A DNA stretch of 64,000 nt. Source: Mycobacterium sp. ELW1. Lineage in GTDB: Bacteria > Actinomycetota > Actinomycetes > Mycobacteriales > Mycobacteriaceae. The position numbers were made by a program, and so were the translations under genes. Below are positions 52,998-59,792 of the stretch, one piece after another. The DNA is taken from positions 6,138,001 through 6,202,000 of the forward strand of contig NZ_CP032155.1 of NCBI RefSeq assembly GCF_008329905.1. The letters are read 5' to 3'. Each line of letters begins with the position of its first letter. The stretch's first letter is position 1. The notes under the pieces were generated by a model, which ran no database searches, had not been told where the DNA came from, and was given only the letters and a program-made list of their open reading frames with translations.

Positions 52998-55232
52998 CTA
53001 GCGCGCCATGTTGGTGAACCGCGACAGATGCAACTGGTGCGCGACCGTCACGGTACGGGTCGGTCCTGCACGGTGTTTCGCGACGATCAGGTCGGCTTCA
53101 CCGCCGCGCGGGTCGTCGGTTTCGAATGCATCCGGGCGGTGCAGCAATATGACCATGTCTGCATCTTGCTCGATCGATCCCGACTCACGTAGATCAGCTA
53201 ACATTGGTTTCTTATCGGTGCGCTGCTCGGGACCACGGTTCAGCTGGCTCATCGCGACAACCGGAACTTCCAGTTCCTTGGCCAAAAGCTTGATCTGCCT
53301 TGAGAATTCGGACACTTCCTGCTGGCGTGACTCGACTTTCTTGCCCGACGTCATCAGCTGCAGGTAGTCGAGCACAATGAGCCGCAACCCGGCCTTCTGA
53401 TGCAGCCGGCGTGCTTTCGCACGGATCTCCATCATCGTGAGGTTCGGCGAATCATCGATATACAAAGGCGCTTCGCTGATTTCGCTCATCCGACGCGCCA
53501 GGCGTGTCCAGTCGTCGTCGGTCATCTTTCCCGAGCGCATGTCGGCGAGCTTGATCTTAGCTTCGGCCGAGAGCAGTCGCATGACGATCTCGGACTTGCT
53601 CATTTCCAGTGAGAACACGATGCTCGGAAACCGGTGCTTGATCGAGCAGGACCGCAAAAAATCGAGACCCAGGGTCGAGTTGTGGGTCGGGATCATCGCC
53701 CGCCCCGCGAGATACATGTGGTCACCGTTGTCGACCTCGACGCAGCGCACCGGAACGCTCGCGATGGGCCGGACGTCGGTGATGAACCGCGACGATGTTC
53801 GTACTTTCCCGCCGGCCCGCCGTTCCTTGTGCAACAGGGCTTTCCGGGGCAGCCCGAAAACCTCGTCATCGGTGGAGAAGTTCAGGATGAACGCCGTTGA
53901 ACTCTCGTCGCGACGGCAGTCGTAGCCGAGGCTGACGATCAACTCGAACACGTCATCAGCCAGACGATGATTGGTCGTCGAGAAATCAACTGACCCGTCG
54001 CTACTCACCGCTCCGCTGGCATCCAACAGGCCGCCAAGCAGTGCACGCCGCTGAGATTCGGCGGCGCGGAGGTACTCCGCGGGAATGTGCGTGGCGTCGA
54101 AGGCGCCGATCTCGCCGCCCTCGCCCTCGACTCGCATGACGATCTCGGGTTCCGCCGGGCTGACTACCTGGCCCAGCCACACCCCCAGCGCATACGGCGG
54201 TACGGGGAGCGCAAGGACCGCCGCCTGAAGTGGCTTCGAATTGGCCACCGCGTGGTTCCAGTGCAATGTCTCCACGATGTCGCGCGTCGTCCTCACAAGC
54301 GCAGATTGCCGCGAAGCGCGGGTCTCCGTCAGCCACTGGTGCTCAGCGTCCGCGATAAGGACTGTGCCGTCGGAGAATTCGACCTCGTAGCAGGGCCGGC
54401 CCACCATGATGTCCGTTGCCGCGACCACGCGTGTGGGGCGTCCGTCGGCGTCGATCAGGTAGTCCCCGACCTTGACCTCGCCCATCGTGGTCCAGCCCGT
54501 CGGCGTCGGCAGCGGCGTGTCCAGACCCAGCGCCTTGCCCATACCCGGACGAGCCGCCACCACGATCATCTGACCGGGATGCAGGCCGTTGGTCAACGCA
54601 TCGAGCTCCTCGAAGCCCGTCGGTACGCCCTTGGAGAGACCGCCGTTCGAGGCGATGGCGTCGATCTCGTCCATCGTCGGCTGCAGCAGATCTTCCAGCG
54701 GGAGGAAATCCTCCGCCGTTCGCCGCTCGGTGACGTCATAGATCTCGGCCTGCGCGCGGTCCACGATCTCGTTGACGTCGGCGCCTTCTGCGCCGGCGTA
54801 GCCGTACTGCACCACCCGGGTGCCGGCCTCCACGAGCCGCCGCAACAATGCCTTCTCCGCCACGATGCCCGCGTAGTACCCCGCGTTGGCGGCCGTCGGC
54901 ACCGTGGAGATCAGCGTGTGGAGATAGGGCGCACCACCGATGCGGCGCAGCAGCCCGCGACGGTCCAGCTCGGCGGCGACGGTCACAGCGTCCGCGGGCT
55001 CACCGCGCCCATAGAGGTCCAGGATCGAGTCGTAGACGTTCTGATGGGCCGGCCGGTAGAAGTCACCCGGGCGCAGCCGCTCCAATACGTCGGCGATGGC
55101 GTCCTTGGACAGCAGCATGCCGCCCAACACCGATTGTTCGGCTGCTAAGTCTTGGGGAGGCTGGCGACCAAAGTCCTCAGAAGGAGGAGGACTGTCCATC
55201 CCGGGCTGACCGAGATCATCGACGACCGCCAT
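52998..55232 (-). CDS. dnaB: Replicative DNA helicase DnaB with P-loop intein
   Basis: The precursor is 744 residues; removing the 285-residue intein leaves 459, the normal DnaB length. The N-terminal domain starts PPQDLAAEQSVLGGMLL. The RecA-like domain has the P-loop RPGMGK-intein-STLGLDF, Walker B LRLIVLDYLQLM, and the loop SQLNRGPEQRTDKKPMLADLRESGSIEQDAD, where other mycobacteria carry their intein. Here that site is empty. The C-terminus NMAR is the normal end. ATG 55232 has AGGAGGT 13 bases upstream. It unwinds DNA at the replication fork. Synteny with rplI-rpsR-ssb-rpsF supports identity. Confidence 0.96.
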   Translation of the reverse strand: MAVVDDLGQPGMDSPPPSEDFGRQPPQDLAAEQSVLGGMLLSKDAIADVLERLRPGDFYRPAHQNVYDSILDLYGRGEPADAVTVAAELDRRGLLRRIGGAPYLHTLISTVPTAANAGYYAGIVAEKALLRRLVEAGTRVVQYGYAGAEGADVNEIVDRAQAEIYDVTERRTAEDFLPLEDLLQPTMDEIDAIASNGGLSKGVPTGFEELDALTNGLHPGQMIVVAARPGMGKALGLDTPLPTPTGWTTMGEVKVGDYLIDADGRPTRVVAATDIMVGRPCYEVEFSDGTVLIADAEHQWLTETRASRQSALVRTTRDIVETLHWNHAVANSKPLQAAVLALPVPPYALGVWLGQVVSPAEPEIVMRVEGEGGEIGAFDATHIPAEYLRAAESQRRALLGGLLDASGAVSSDGSVDFSTTNHRLADDVFELIVSLGYDCRRDESSTAFILNFSTDDEVFGLPRKALLHKERRAGGKVRTSSRFITDVRPIASVPVRCVEVDNGDHMYLAGRAMIPTHNSTLGLDFLRSCSIKHRFPSIVFSLEMSKSEIVMRLLSAEAKIKLADMRSGKMTDDDWTRLARRMSEISEAPLYIDDSPNLTMMEIRAKARRLHQKAGLRLIVLDYLQLMTSGKKVESRQQEVSEFSRQIKLLAKELEVPVVAMSQLNRGPEQRTDKKPMLADLRESGSIEQDADMVILLHRPDAFETDDPRGGEADLIVAKHRAGPTRTVTVAHQLHLSRFTNMAR
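53145..53213 (-). other. AT-rich, rare-codon patch over the empty DnaB-b intein site
   Basis: The 23 codons from K-K-P-M to I-L around ESG|SIEQ use AAA, CCA, TTA, GCT, GAT, CTA, GGA, CAA, GCA and ATA. GC is about 45 percent (31 of 69 bases) against about 60 percent in the flanking dnaB codons. TTA and ATA are rare in mycobacteria. The protein sequence is the conserved DnaB loop, so the change is synonymous. The empty insertion point is between 53178 and 53177. Confidence 0.6.
53679..54533 (-). other. DnaB class 3 intein (285 residues) with decayed LAGLIDADG domain
   Basis: The insert interrupts GK-ST of the DnaB P-loop and ends with His-Asn before Ser. It starts with Ala instead of Cys or Ser. 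It has the class 3 WCT set: Trp67 (EHQW), Cys264 (VRCVEVD) and Thr283 (PTHN), so splicing should begin at the internal Cys. An embedded endonuclease region is degenerate: the first motif reads LGVWLGQVVS with no Asp, while the second, LLGGLLDASGAVS, keeps one. It is related to the DnaB P-loop inteins of M. smegmatis and mycobacteriophages. Confidence 0.88.
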
Positions 55233-55411
55233 TGGGCTGCCCCCACCTCCTCTTGAATTGGTCGAACTTCTGTTCGATGCAGTATCAGAGGTGTACCCCA
55301 CGCCCCCGACAAGCTCTCGACGTCACGATGTGAACCGCACCGCCGACGGCTCACGCTAGACGTTGCTGGGGCCCTCGCAAACCGAGCCTGTTCATCAACC
55401 TGTTAGTGGTT

Positions 55412-55529
55412 TGTGGATAGCTGGGGAAAGAGGTGTTGAGGCGTTGGGGAAAACCTGTGGATGGCCGGCCGTTTTTGGGTTATCGCCCCAGCTAAACGCA
55501 GGGTAGTCCCGGTTGTGTGTTGTGGATGG
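55412..55529. promoter_or_regulatory. Three DnaA-box-like sequences upstream of dnaB
   Basis: TGTGGATAG (55412-55420), TGTGGATGG (55456-55464) and TGTGGATGG (55521-55529). On the minus strand these read C(T/C)ATCCACA, one to two bases from the DnaA box TTATCCACA. All three point the same way and lie 180-300 bases before the dnaB start. Confidence 0.4.
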
Positions 55530-55660
55530 CAAGTTCATCGGCGTGTCGGCCCCGGTTGCGATCTCGGGCGTGTTGTGTTGCCGGAGCTTATGCGCCAGGT
55601 TAACGGACGGTTAGATTAGCTGTGGCGACCCCGCCCGGATGTGTTCGCCAGAAATACAGC

Positions 55661-55704
55661 AATTCCCCGAGGGCAGCCACTAAGTGGCCGCCACCCGGGG
55701 AATT
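55661..55704 (-). terminator. Terminator of the rpsF-ssb-rpsR-rplI operon
   Basis: The sequence AATTCCCCG (55661-55669) pairs with CGGGGAATT (55696-55704), with an inner CCAC-TAA-GTGG hairpin. It starts 11 bases after the rplI stop on the minus strand and is followed by TATTTC. The strong stem and position support a terminator even without a long U-run. Confidence 0.75.
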
Positions 55705-55715
55705 GACGCAGACGG

Positions 55716-56174
55716 CTAACTCTGGGGCACGACGTCGACGGTGATGTCGACGTTCACCTCGGGGTGCAAGTGCACTCCGACGGTGTGGGCGCCAGTCGCC
55801 TTGATGTGTGCCTTGGGCAGCTGCACGGTGCGCTTGTCCAGGCTGGGTCCGCCGGCCTTCTTGATCGCGCCGACGATGTCGTTGGCGGTCACCGAGCCGA
55901 ACAGCTTGCCCGAGTCCGCAGCCGACTTCACCGGCAGCTGGATCGAACCCAGCGCGGTGATGGCGGCCTTGATCTCGTCAGCGTGCTCACGATCGCGCAC
56001 GGTCTTGGTCTCGCGGGCACGACGGATCTCGTCGGCCTGCTTCTGCGCACCGCGCGAGGCCACGATGGCCAGGCCGCGCGGCAGCAGGTAGTTACGTCCG
56101 TAGCCGTCCTTCACCTCAACGGTGTCGCCGGCCGTTCCGAGGTGCTCGACCTCAGCGGTCAAAATCAGCTTCAT
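55716..56174 (-). CDS. rplI: 50S ribosomal protein L9
   Basis: The 152-residue protein has the L9 signature [28 protein letters not shown] at the N-terminal rRNA-binding domain, a long connecting helix, and the C-terminal domain [19 protein letters not shown]. It lies 17 bases after rpsR and ends the operon. Confidence 0.98.
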   Translation of the reverse strand: MKLILTAEVEHLGTAGDTVEVKDGYGRNYLLPRGLAIVASRGAQKQADEIRRARETKTVRDREHADEIKAAITALGSIQLPVKSAADSGKLFGSVTANDIVGAIKKAGGPSLDKRTVQLPKAHIKATGAHTVGVHLHPEVNVDITVDVVPQS

Positions 56175-56191
56175 CTCGATACTTCCGTTCT

Positions 56192-56452
56192 CTACCGCGC
56201 CGCCGACGTGAACGGCAGCAGAGCAACCTCACGCGCGTTCTTGACGGCGATCGCGATGTCGCGCTGGTGCTGCACGCAGTTACCGGTCACCCGGCGGGCG
56301 CGGATCTTGCCGCGCTCGCTGATGTAGGTACGCAGCAATTGCGTGTCCTTGTAATCGATGTCCTGCCCCTTGCCCTTCTTGGAGCAGAACACGCATTTGC
56401 GGGTCTTGACCGGCTTTTCCGGTGCGGGACGCCGCTTGTTGGTCTTGGCCAT
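56192..56452 (-). CDS. rpsR: 30S ribosomal protein S18 (zinc-binding C+ form)
   Basis: The 86-residue protein has the S18 core [50 protein letters not shown]. It keeps the Cys pair CVFC plus the Cys/His of NCVQH, so it is the zinc-binding version. It lies between ssb and rplI. Mycobacteria also carry a Cys-less copy elsewhere, used under zinc limitation. Confidence 0.97.
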   Translation of the reverse strand: MAKTNKRRPAPEKPVKTRKCVFCSKKGKGQDIDYKDTQLLRTYISERGKIRARRVTGNCVQHQRDIAIAVKNAREVALLPFTSAAR

Positions 56453-56513
56453 GGGTCAATCTCTTTCGTTCTTCACAGTCGCGCCGATGGCGCACAAAGG
56501 ATTTCGTTGGGTA

Positions 56514-57032
56514 TCAGAAGGGCGGTTCGTCGTCGCCGCCGGCGAACGAACCCGACGCCGGGGCGCTGCCCCACGGGTCGTCGCCTGACTCACTTGCCGC
56601 CGCTGCCGCCGGACGGGAGCCCCCGCCACCGCCGCCACCGCCGAAGCCGCCGCCACCGCCGCCACTGCGCGAGGCCTTGTTGACCTTGGCGGTGGCATAA
56701 CGCAGCGACGGGCCGATCTCGTCGACCTCGAGCTCCACAACGGTGCGCTTCTCGCCCTCGCGGGTTTCGAAGGAGCGCTGCTTCAGCCGGCCCTGAACGA
56801 TCACCCGCGAACCGCGGGTGAGGCTCTCGGCCACGTTCTCGGCCGCCTCACGCCAGATGTTGCAGCGCAGGAACAGCGCCTCGCCGTCTTTCCACTCATT
56901 GGTCTGACGGTCGAACGTGCGCGGTGTGGACGCCACCGTGAAATTGGCGACGGCTGCACCGGACGGGGTGAACCGCAGTTCGGGGTCGGCCGTCAGATTT
57001 CCGACGACGGTGATGGTCGTGTCACCGGCCAC
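56514..57032 (-). CDS. ssb: Single-stranded DNA-binding protein
   Basis: The 172-residue protein has the OB fold ([33 protein letters not shown], then [36 protein letters not shown]), a glycine-rich flexible linker around residues 118-150 and the acidic tip DDEPPF that recruits replication partners. GTG start. It is the second gene of the rpsF operon. Confidence 0.97.
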   Translation of the reverse strand: MAGDTTITVVGNLTADPELRFTPSGAAVANFTVASTPRTFDRQTNEWKDGEALFLRCNIWREAAENVAESLTRGSRVIVQGRLKQRSFETREGEKRTVVELEVDEIGPSLRYATAKVNKASRSGGGGGGFGGGGGGGGSRPAAAAASESGDDPWGSAPASGSFAGGDDEPPF

Positions 57033-57102
57033 AGGGTCCTCCTGGCATAGGCGGATGGATTTACCGCGAAGCCTACGTAAGAGCTCCGACGCGCGGCGCG
57101 CT

Positions 57103-57139
57103 TATCCACTCAGCGGATAGTGAGTCCGAACTGGACTCA
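57103..57139 (-). other. Tandem hairpins between rpsF and ssb
   Basis: TGAGTCC-GAACT-GGACTCA (57121-57139) is a perfect 7-bp hairpin starting at the rpsF stop codon. TATCC/GGATA (57103-57119) is a second, weaker one. Without a U-run they may partly attenuate or process the rpsF-ssb mRNA. The 104-base gap is long for this operon. Confidence 0.4.
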
Positions 57140-57427
57140 GTGCTTATCGGTCCGCATCACCTTGGTCCGCAACACGGACTCATTCAGGTTCAGCTGACGG
57201 TCGAGCTCGGACACGGTGGCCGGCTCGGCCTTCACGTCGACGACGGCGTAGATGCCCTCGGCGTGCTTGGCGATCTCGTAGGCCAGCCGGCGCCGGCCCC
57301 AGATGTCGACCTTGTCGACCGAACCGCCGTCACTCCGGATGACGTTCAGGAACGTCTCCAGGGACGGGGCAACGGTGCGCTCGTCGAGAGTGGGGTCAAG
57401 GATGACCATGATTTCGTATGGACGCAT
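57137..57427 (-). CDS. rpsF: 30S ribosomal protein S6
   Basis: The 96-residue protein reads [27 protein letters not shown], then [29 protein letters not shown], the S6 fold. ATG 57427 was chosen over a longer in-frame start at 57463. It is the first gene of the rpsF-ssb-rpsR-rplI operon. Confidence 0.97.
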   Translation of the reverse strand: MRPYEIMVILDPTLDERTVAPSLETFLNVIRSDGGSVDKVDIWGRRRLAYEIAKHAEGIYAVVDVKAEPATVSELDRQLNLNESVLRTKVMRTDKH

Positions 57428-57538
57428 GGGAACCTCATCACCTCCTATGGTCGTAGCGGCCACGGCGTGTCCGTGGCAGAAGGGTCGCCTGCGTCGGCAA
57501 CCTGCACAGGCTACCGGAGTACAGGCTGATCAGCGAAA

Positions 57539-58177
57539 TCAGCTCCGCTGGCCGTAGTACTCCAGCGCCAGCTGCAGGGTGGCATCGGAGACCTGGTCCA
57601 CCGCGCCGGCGTGGAACGGAGGCTGCGGGTCGTACTCGATCATCAGCTGGCTGGCCTCCGCGGCCCGGCGCCCGACCAGCAGCTCGACCAGCCGCAACGC
57701 CATGTCGATTCCACTGGACACCCCGGCCGCGGTGATGATGCGCTCGGGCAGATGCTCGACGACCCGTTGCGGGGTGTAGATCGCACCGAAAGACTCCAGC
57801 AACTCGGTGGCCCGCCAATGCGTACCGGCCGTCAGCCCGGTCAGCAGGCCCGCGGCCGCCAGCACCAGGCTGCCGGTGCACACCGAGGTTGTGAACGTGG
57901 TGTGCCGGTGTACCTCGCGCACCCACTCCAGGACCGCGGTGTCGTCGACGAGGGTGCGGGTGCCGATTCCGCCGGGGAACACCAGGATGTCGGGTTCGGT
58001 GATTTCGTCGAACGTGGCGTCGACCGTCAGCCCGAGCATGCCGTTGTCACTGCGGACCTCGCCGCGACGATGCCCGACGAACACCACGTCGATCGACGGG
58101 ATGCGCTGCAGGACCTCATATGGACCGATCGCGTCCAGTGCGGTGTTACGCGGGAACAGTGCTATCGCGGCTTGCAT
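57539..58177 (-). CDS. DJ-1/PfpI family protein (Rv0052-like)
   Basis: The 212-residue protein has the class I glutaminase-like fold. DILVFPGGIGTRTLV carries the acidic strand and TTSVCTGSLVLAAAGLLTGLTAGTHW the nucleophile Cys elbow, near residue 103. This matches isonitrile hydratase/transcriptional-regulator-like DJ-1 proteins. ATG 58177 lies inside the 3' end of the mannosyltransferase gene (32-base overlap), so it is co-transcribed. Confidence 0.88.
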   Translation of the reverse strand: MQAAIALFPRNTALDAIGPYEVLQRIPSIDVVFVGHRRGEVRSDNGMLGLTVDATFDEITEPDILVFPGGIGTRTLVDDTAVLEWVREVHRHTTFTTSVCTGSLVLAAAGLLTGLTAGTHWRATELLESFGAIYTPQRVVEHLPERIITAAGVSSGIDMALRLVELLVGRRAAEASQLMIEYDPQPPFHAGAVDQVSDATLQLALEYYGQRS

Positions 58178-59792
58178 CCGGTGCCTCTTGTTCCTCGGGC
58201 GCATCCGCAGCGGCCGTCGCGCGTGGGCGCAACCACCGCGGGAACCATGTCGGGTACGCGTCTGGGGCGCCGTCGAACACGCCCCCGGCGGGATCGTCCA
58301 CCCGGCCGCCCCACCGCACCAAATCCAGTTCGGGCCGGTAGATCTGGCGCACGACCAACACCATCAGGCCCACCACCGCGATGTCGCGCAGCAGCACGGT
58401 TGCGGTGAACCACTGCTCGGGCAGGCCCTTGTTGGCCTCGCCGTACAGGTAGTACATCCGCGGCACCCACACGAGCATGTCGATGGTCATCCACGCCAAC
58501 AGGATTCGGCGCTGCGGCAGGGCCAGCACCGCCAGCGGCACCAGCCACAGCGAGAACTGCGGGCTCCACACCTTGTTCACCAACAGGAACGCCGCCACCG
58601 TCAGGAACGCCAGCTGCGCCACCCGGGGCCGCTGCGGCGCGGTCAGGGCGATGTAAGCGATTGCCGCGCAGCACAAAACGAACAGCACGGCGACGAAGGT
58701 GTTGAGGATGACCGGCGGCTGCCAGAACCCGAGGTTCGTGTCGAAGCCGTCCCAGCCGGTGAACGACTTCACCACGTTGTACAGCGAATCCATGTCATCC
58801 CCGCGCCGGGAGTTGAGCCGGAAGAACTCCGACCAGCCGCGCGGAAACAGCACCATCACCGGAAGGTTCACCACGAACCAGGCGCCCACCGCGGACACCA
58901 CAGTCTTGGCGGCCTCAGGCATCCGGTCGGTGCGGATCGCCAGCACCAGCAACGGCAGCAGCAGCAGCGCCGGATAGAGCTTCGCCGCCACCCCGAGCCC
59001 GATCAGAATCCCGGCGAGCACCGGCTTCTTGCGCGCCCACGCCAGCAAGCCACCGATCGCCAAAGCTGTTGCCAGTGCATCGAAATTGGTGAAGATCTGG
59101 AAGATAAGAACCGGGGACGCGGCCACCAGCGCGGCATCCCACACCCGCCGGCCGGCCAGCCACGATGACGCCCATACCGTCGTCAGCCACGCCAATGCCA
59201 GCCCGATCGCCGCGAAGTTGAAGAACATCACCACTTCGGCGACAACGGGCAGCGACACCATTTTGGCGACCGCCGTGTAAGTCTTGGCCAGCGCCATCGA
59301 CACGTACTGGTACACCCCGGTCAGCACCGGATATTCCATGTAGCGGACCGCGGGCTTGCCGTCATACCGGATCTGCGGCCGGCCGCTCGAGTCTGTCTCG
59401 ATCCAGCTCGACTTGTACGGAAAGCGGCCCTGGCTCAACAACTCTGCACCGTAGAGCGGCACGGTGTCGGAGTAGCACAGCTCGAAATAGGCGCGCTGGT
59501 TCTGCCAGTTGGCCACCCGCTGGTCGGGTGTGCCGGTACCCACCGTCTGCAGGCACGGCGCCTTTGTCGACCATCCCAGGGCCAGCACCACAAGCGCCAT
59601 CAGGAACATGACCCGCAACGGGGTGAAGATCCGGCTCCGGCCGATCAGGGCGTGCCGGCCCACCGGACCGCCCACGACTTCCGAGAGTGCCGCGCCGACA
59701 GCGTCATTGCGACTCGGCATGTCACGATCGTCCGCACTGCGCCGATCCTCGGCCAGCGGTGCAGGTGAGACGGTGGGGCGGCCGTCGATCAC
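58146..59792 (-). CDS. GT87 polyprenyl-phosphate mannosyltransferase (Rv0051-like)
   Basis: The 548-residue membrane protein has about ten helices and matches glycosyltransferase family 87 (DUF2029), with a large extracytoplasmic loop after helix 1 (APCLQTVGTGTPDQRVANWQNQRAYFELCYSDTVPLYGAELLSQGRFPY). It probably uses polyprenyl-phosphomannose to mannosylate a cell-envelope glycolipid. Its GTG overlaps the ponA1 stop (GTGA). M. tuberculosis Rv0051 has the same position. Confidence 0.88.
   Translation of the reverse strand: MIDGRPTVSPAPLAEDRRSADDRDMPSRNDAVGAALSEVVGGPVGRHALIGRSRIFTPLRVMFLMALVVLALGWSTKAPCLQTVGTGTPDQRVANWQNQRAYFELCYSDTVPLYGAELLSQGRFPYKSSWIETDSSGRPQIRYDGKPAVRYMEYPVLTGVYQYVSMALAKTYTAVAKMVSLPVVAEVVMFFNFAAIGLALAWLTTVWASSWLAGRRVWDAALVAASPVLIFQIFTNFDALATALAIGGLLAWARKKPVLAGILIGLGVAAKLYPALLLLPLLVLAIRTDRMPEAAKTVVSAVGAWFVVNLPVMVLFPRGWSEFFRLNSRRGDDMDSLYNVVKSFTGWDGFDTNLGFWQPPVILNTFVAVLFVLCCAAIAYIALTAPQRPRVAQLAFLTVAAFLLVNKVWSPQFSLWLVPLAVLALPQRRILLAWMTIDMLVWVPRMYYLYGEANKGLPEQWFTATVLLRDIAVVGLMVLVVRQIYRPELDLVRWGGRVDDPAGGVFDGAPDAYPTWFPRWLRPRATAAADAPEEQEAPDASRDSTVPA

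Larger units (their letters stand above)
55233..55715. other. Intergenic region between rplI and dnaB
   Basis: The 483 bases contain the dnaB promoter, three TGTGGATRG repeats (DnaA-box-like on the minus strand) at 55412-55529, and the rplI terminator at 55661-55704. Mycobacterium tuberculosis has a small gene here (Rv0057), but no convincing ORF is visible. Confidence 0.6.

Noticed and set aside
55233..55715. Chromosomal origin of replication at the DnaA-box-like repeats
   Set aside because: Mycobacterial oriC lies between dnaA and dnaN. Only three imperfect boxes are present and there is no clear AT-rich unwinding region.
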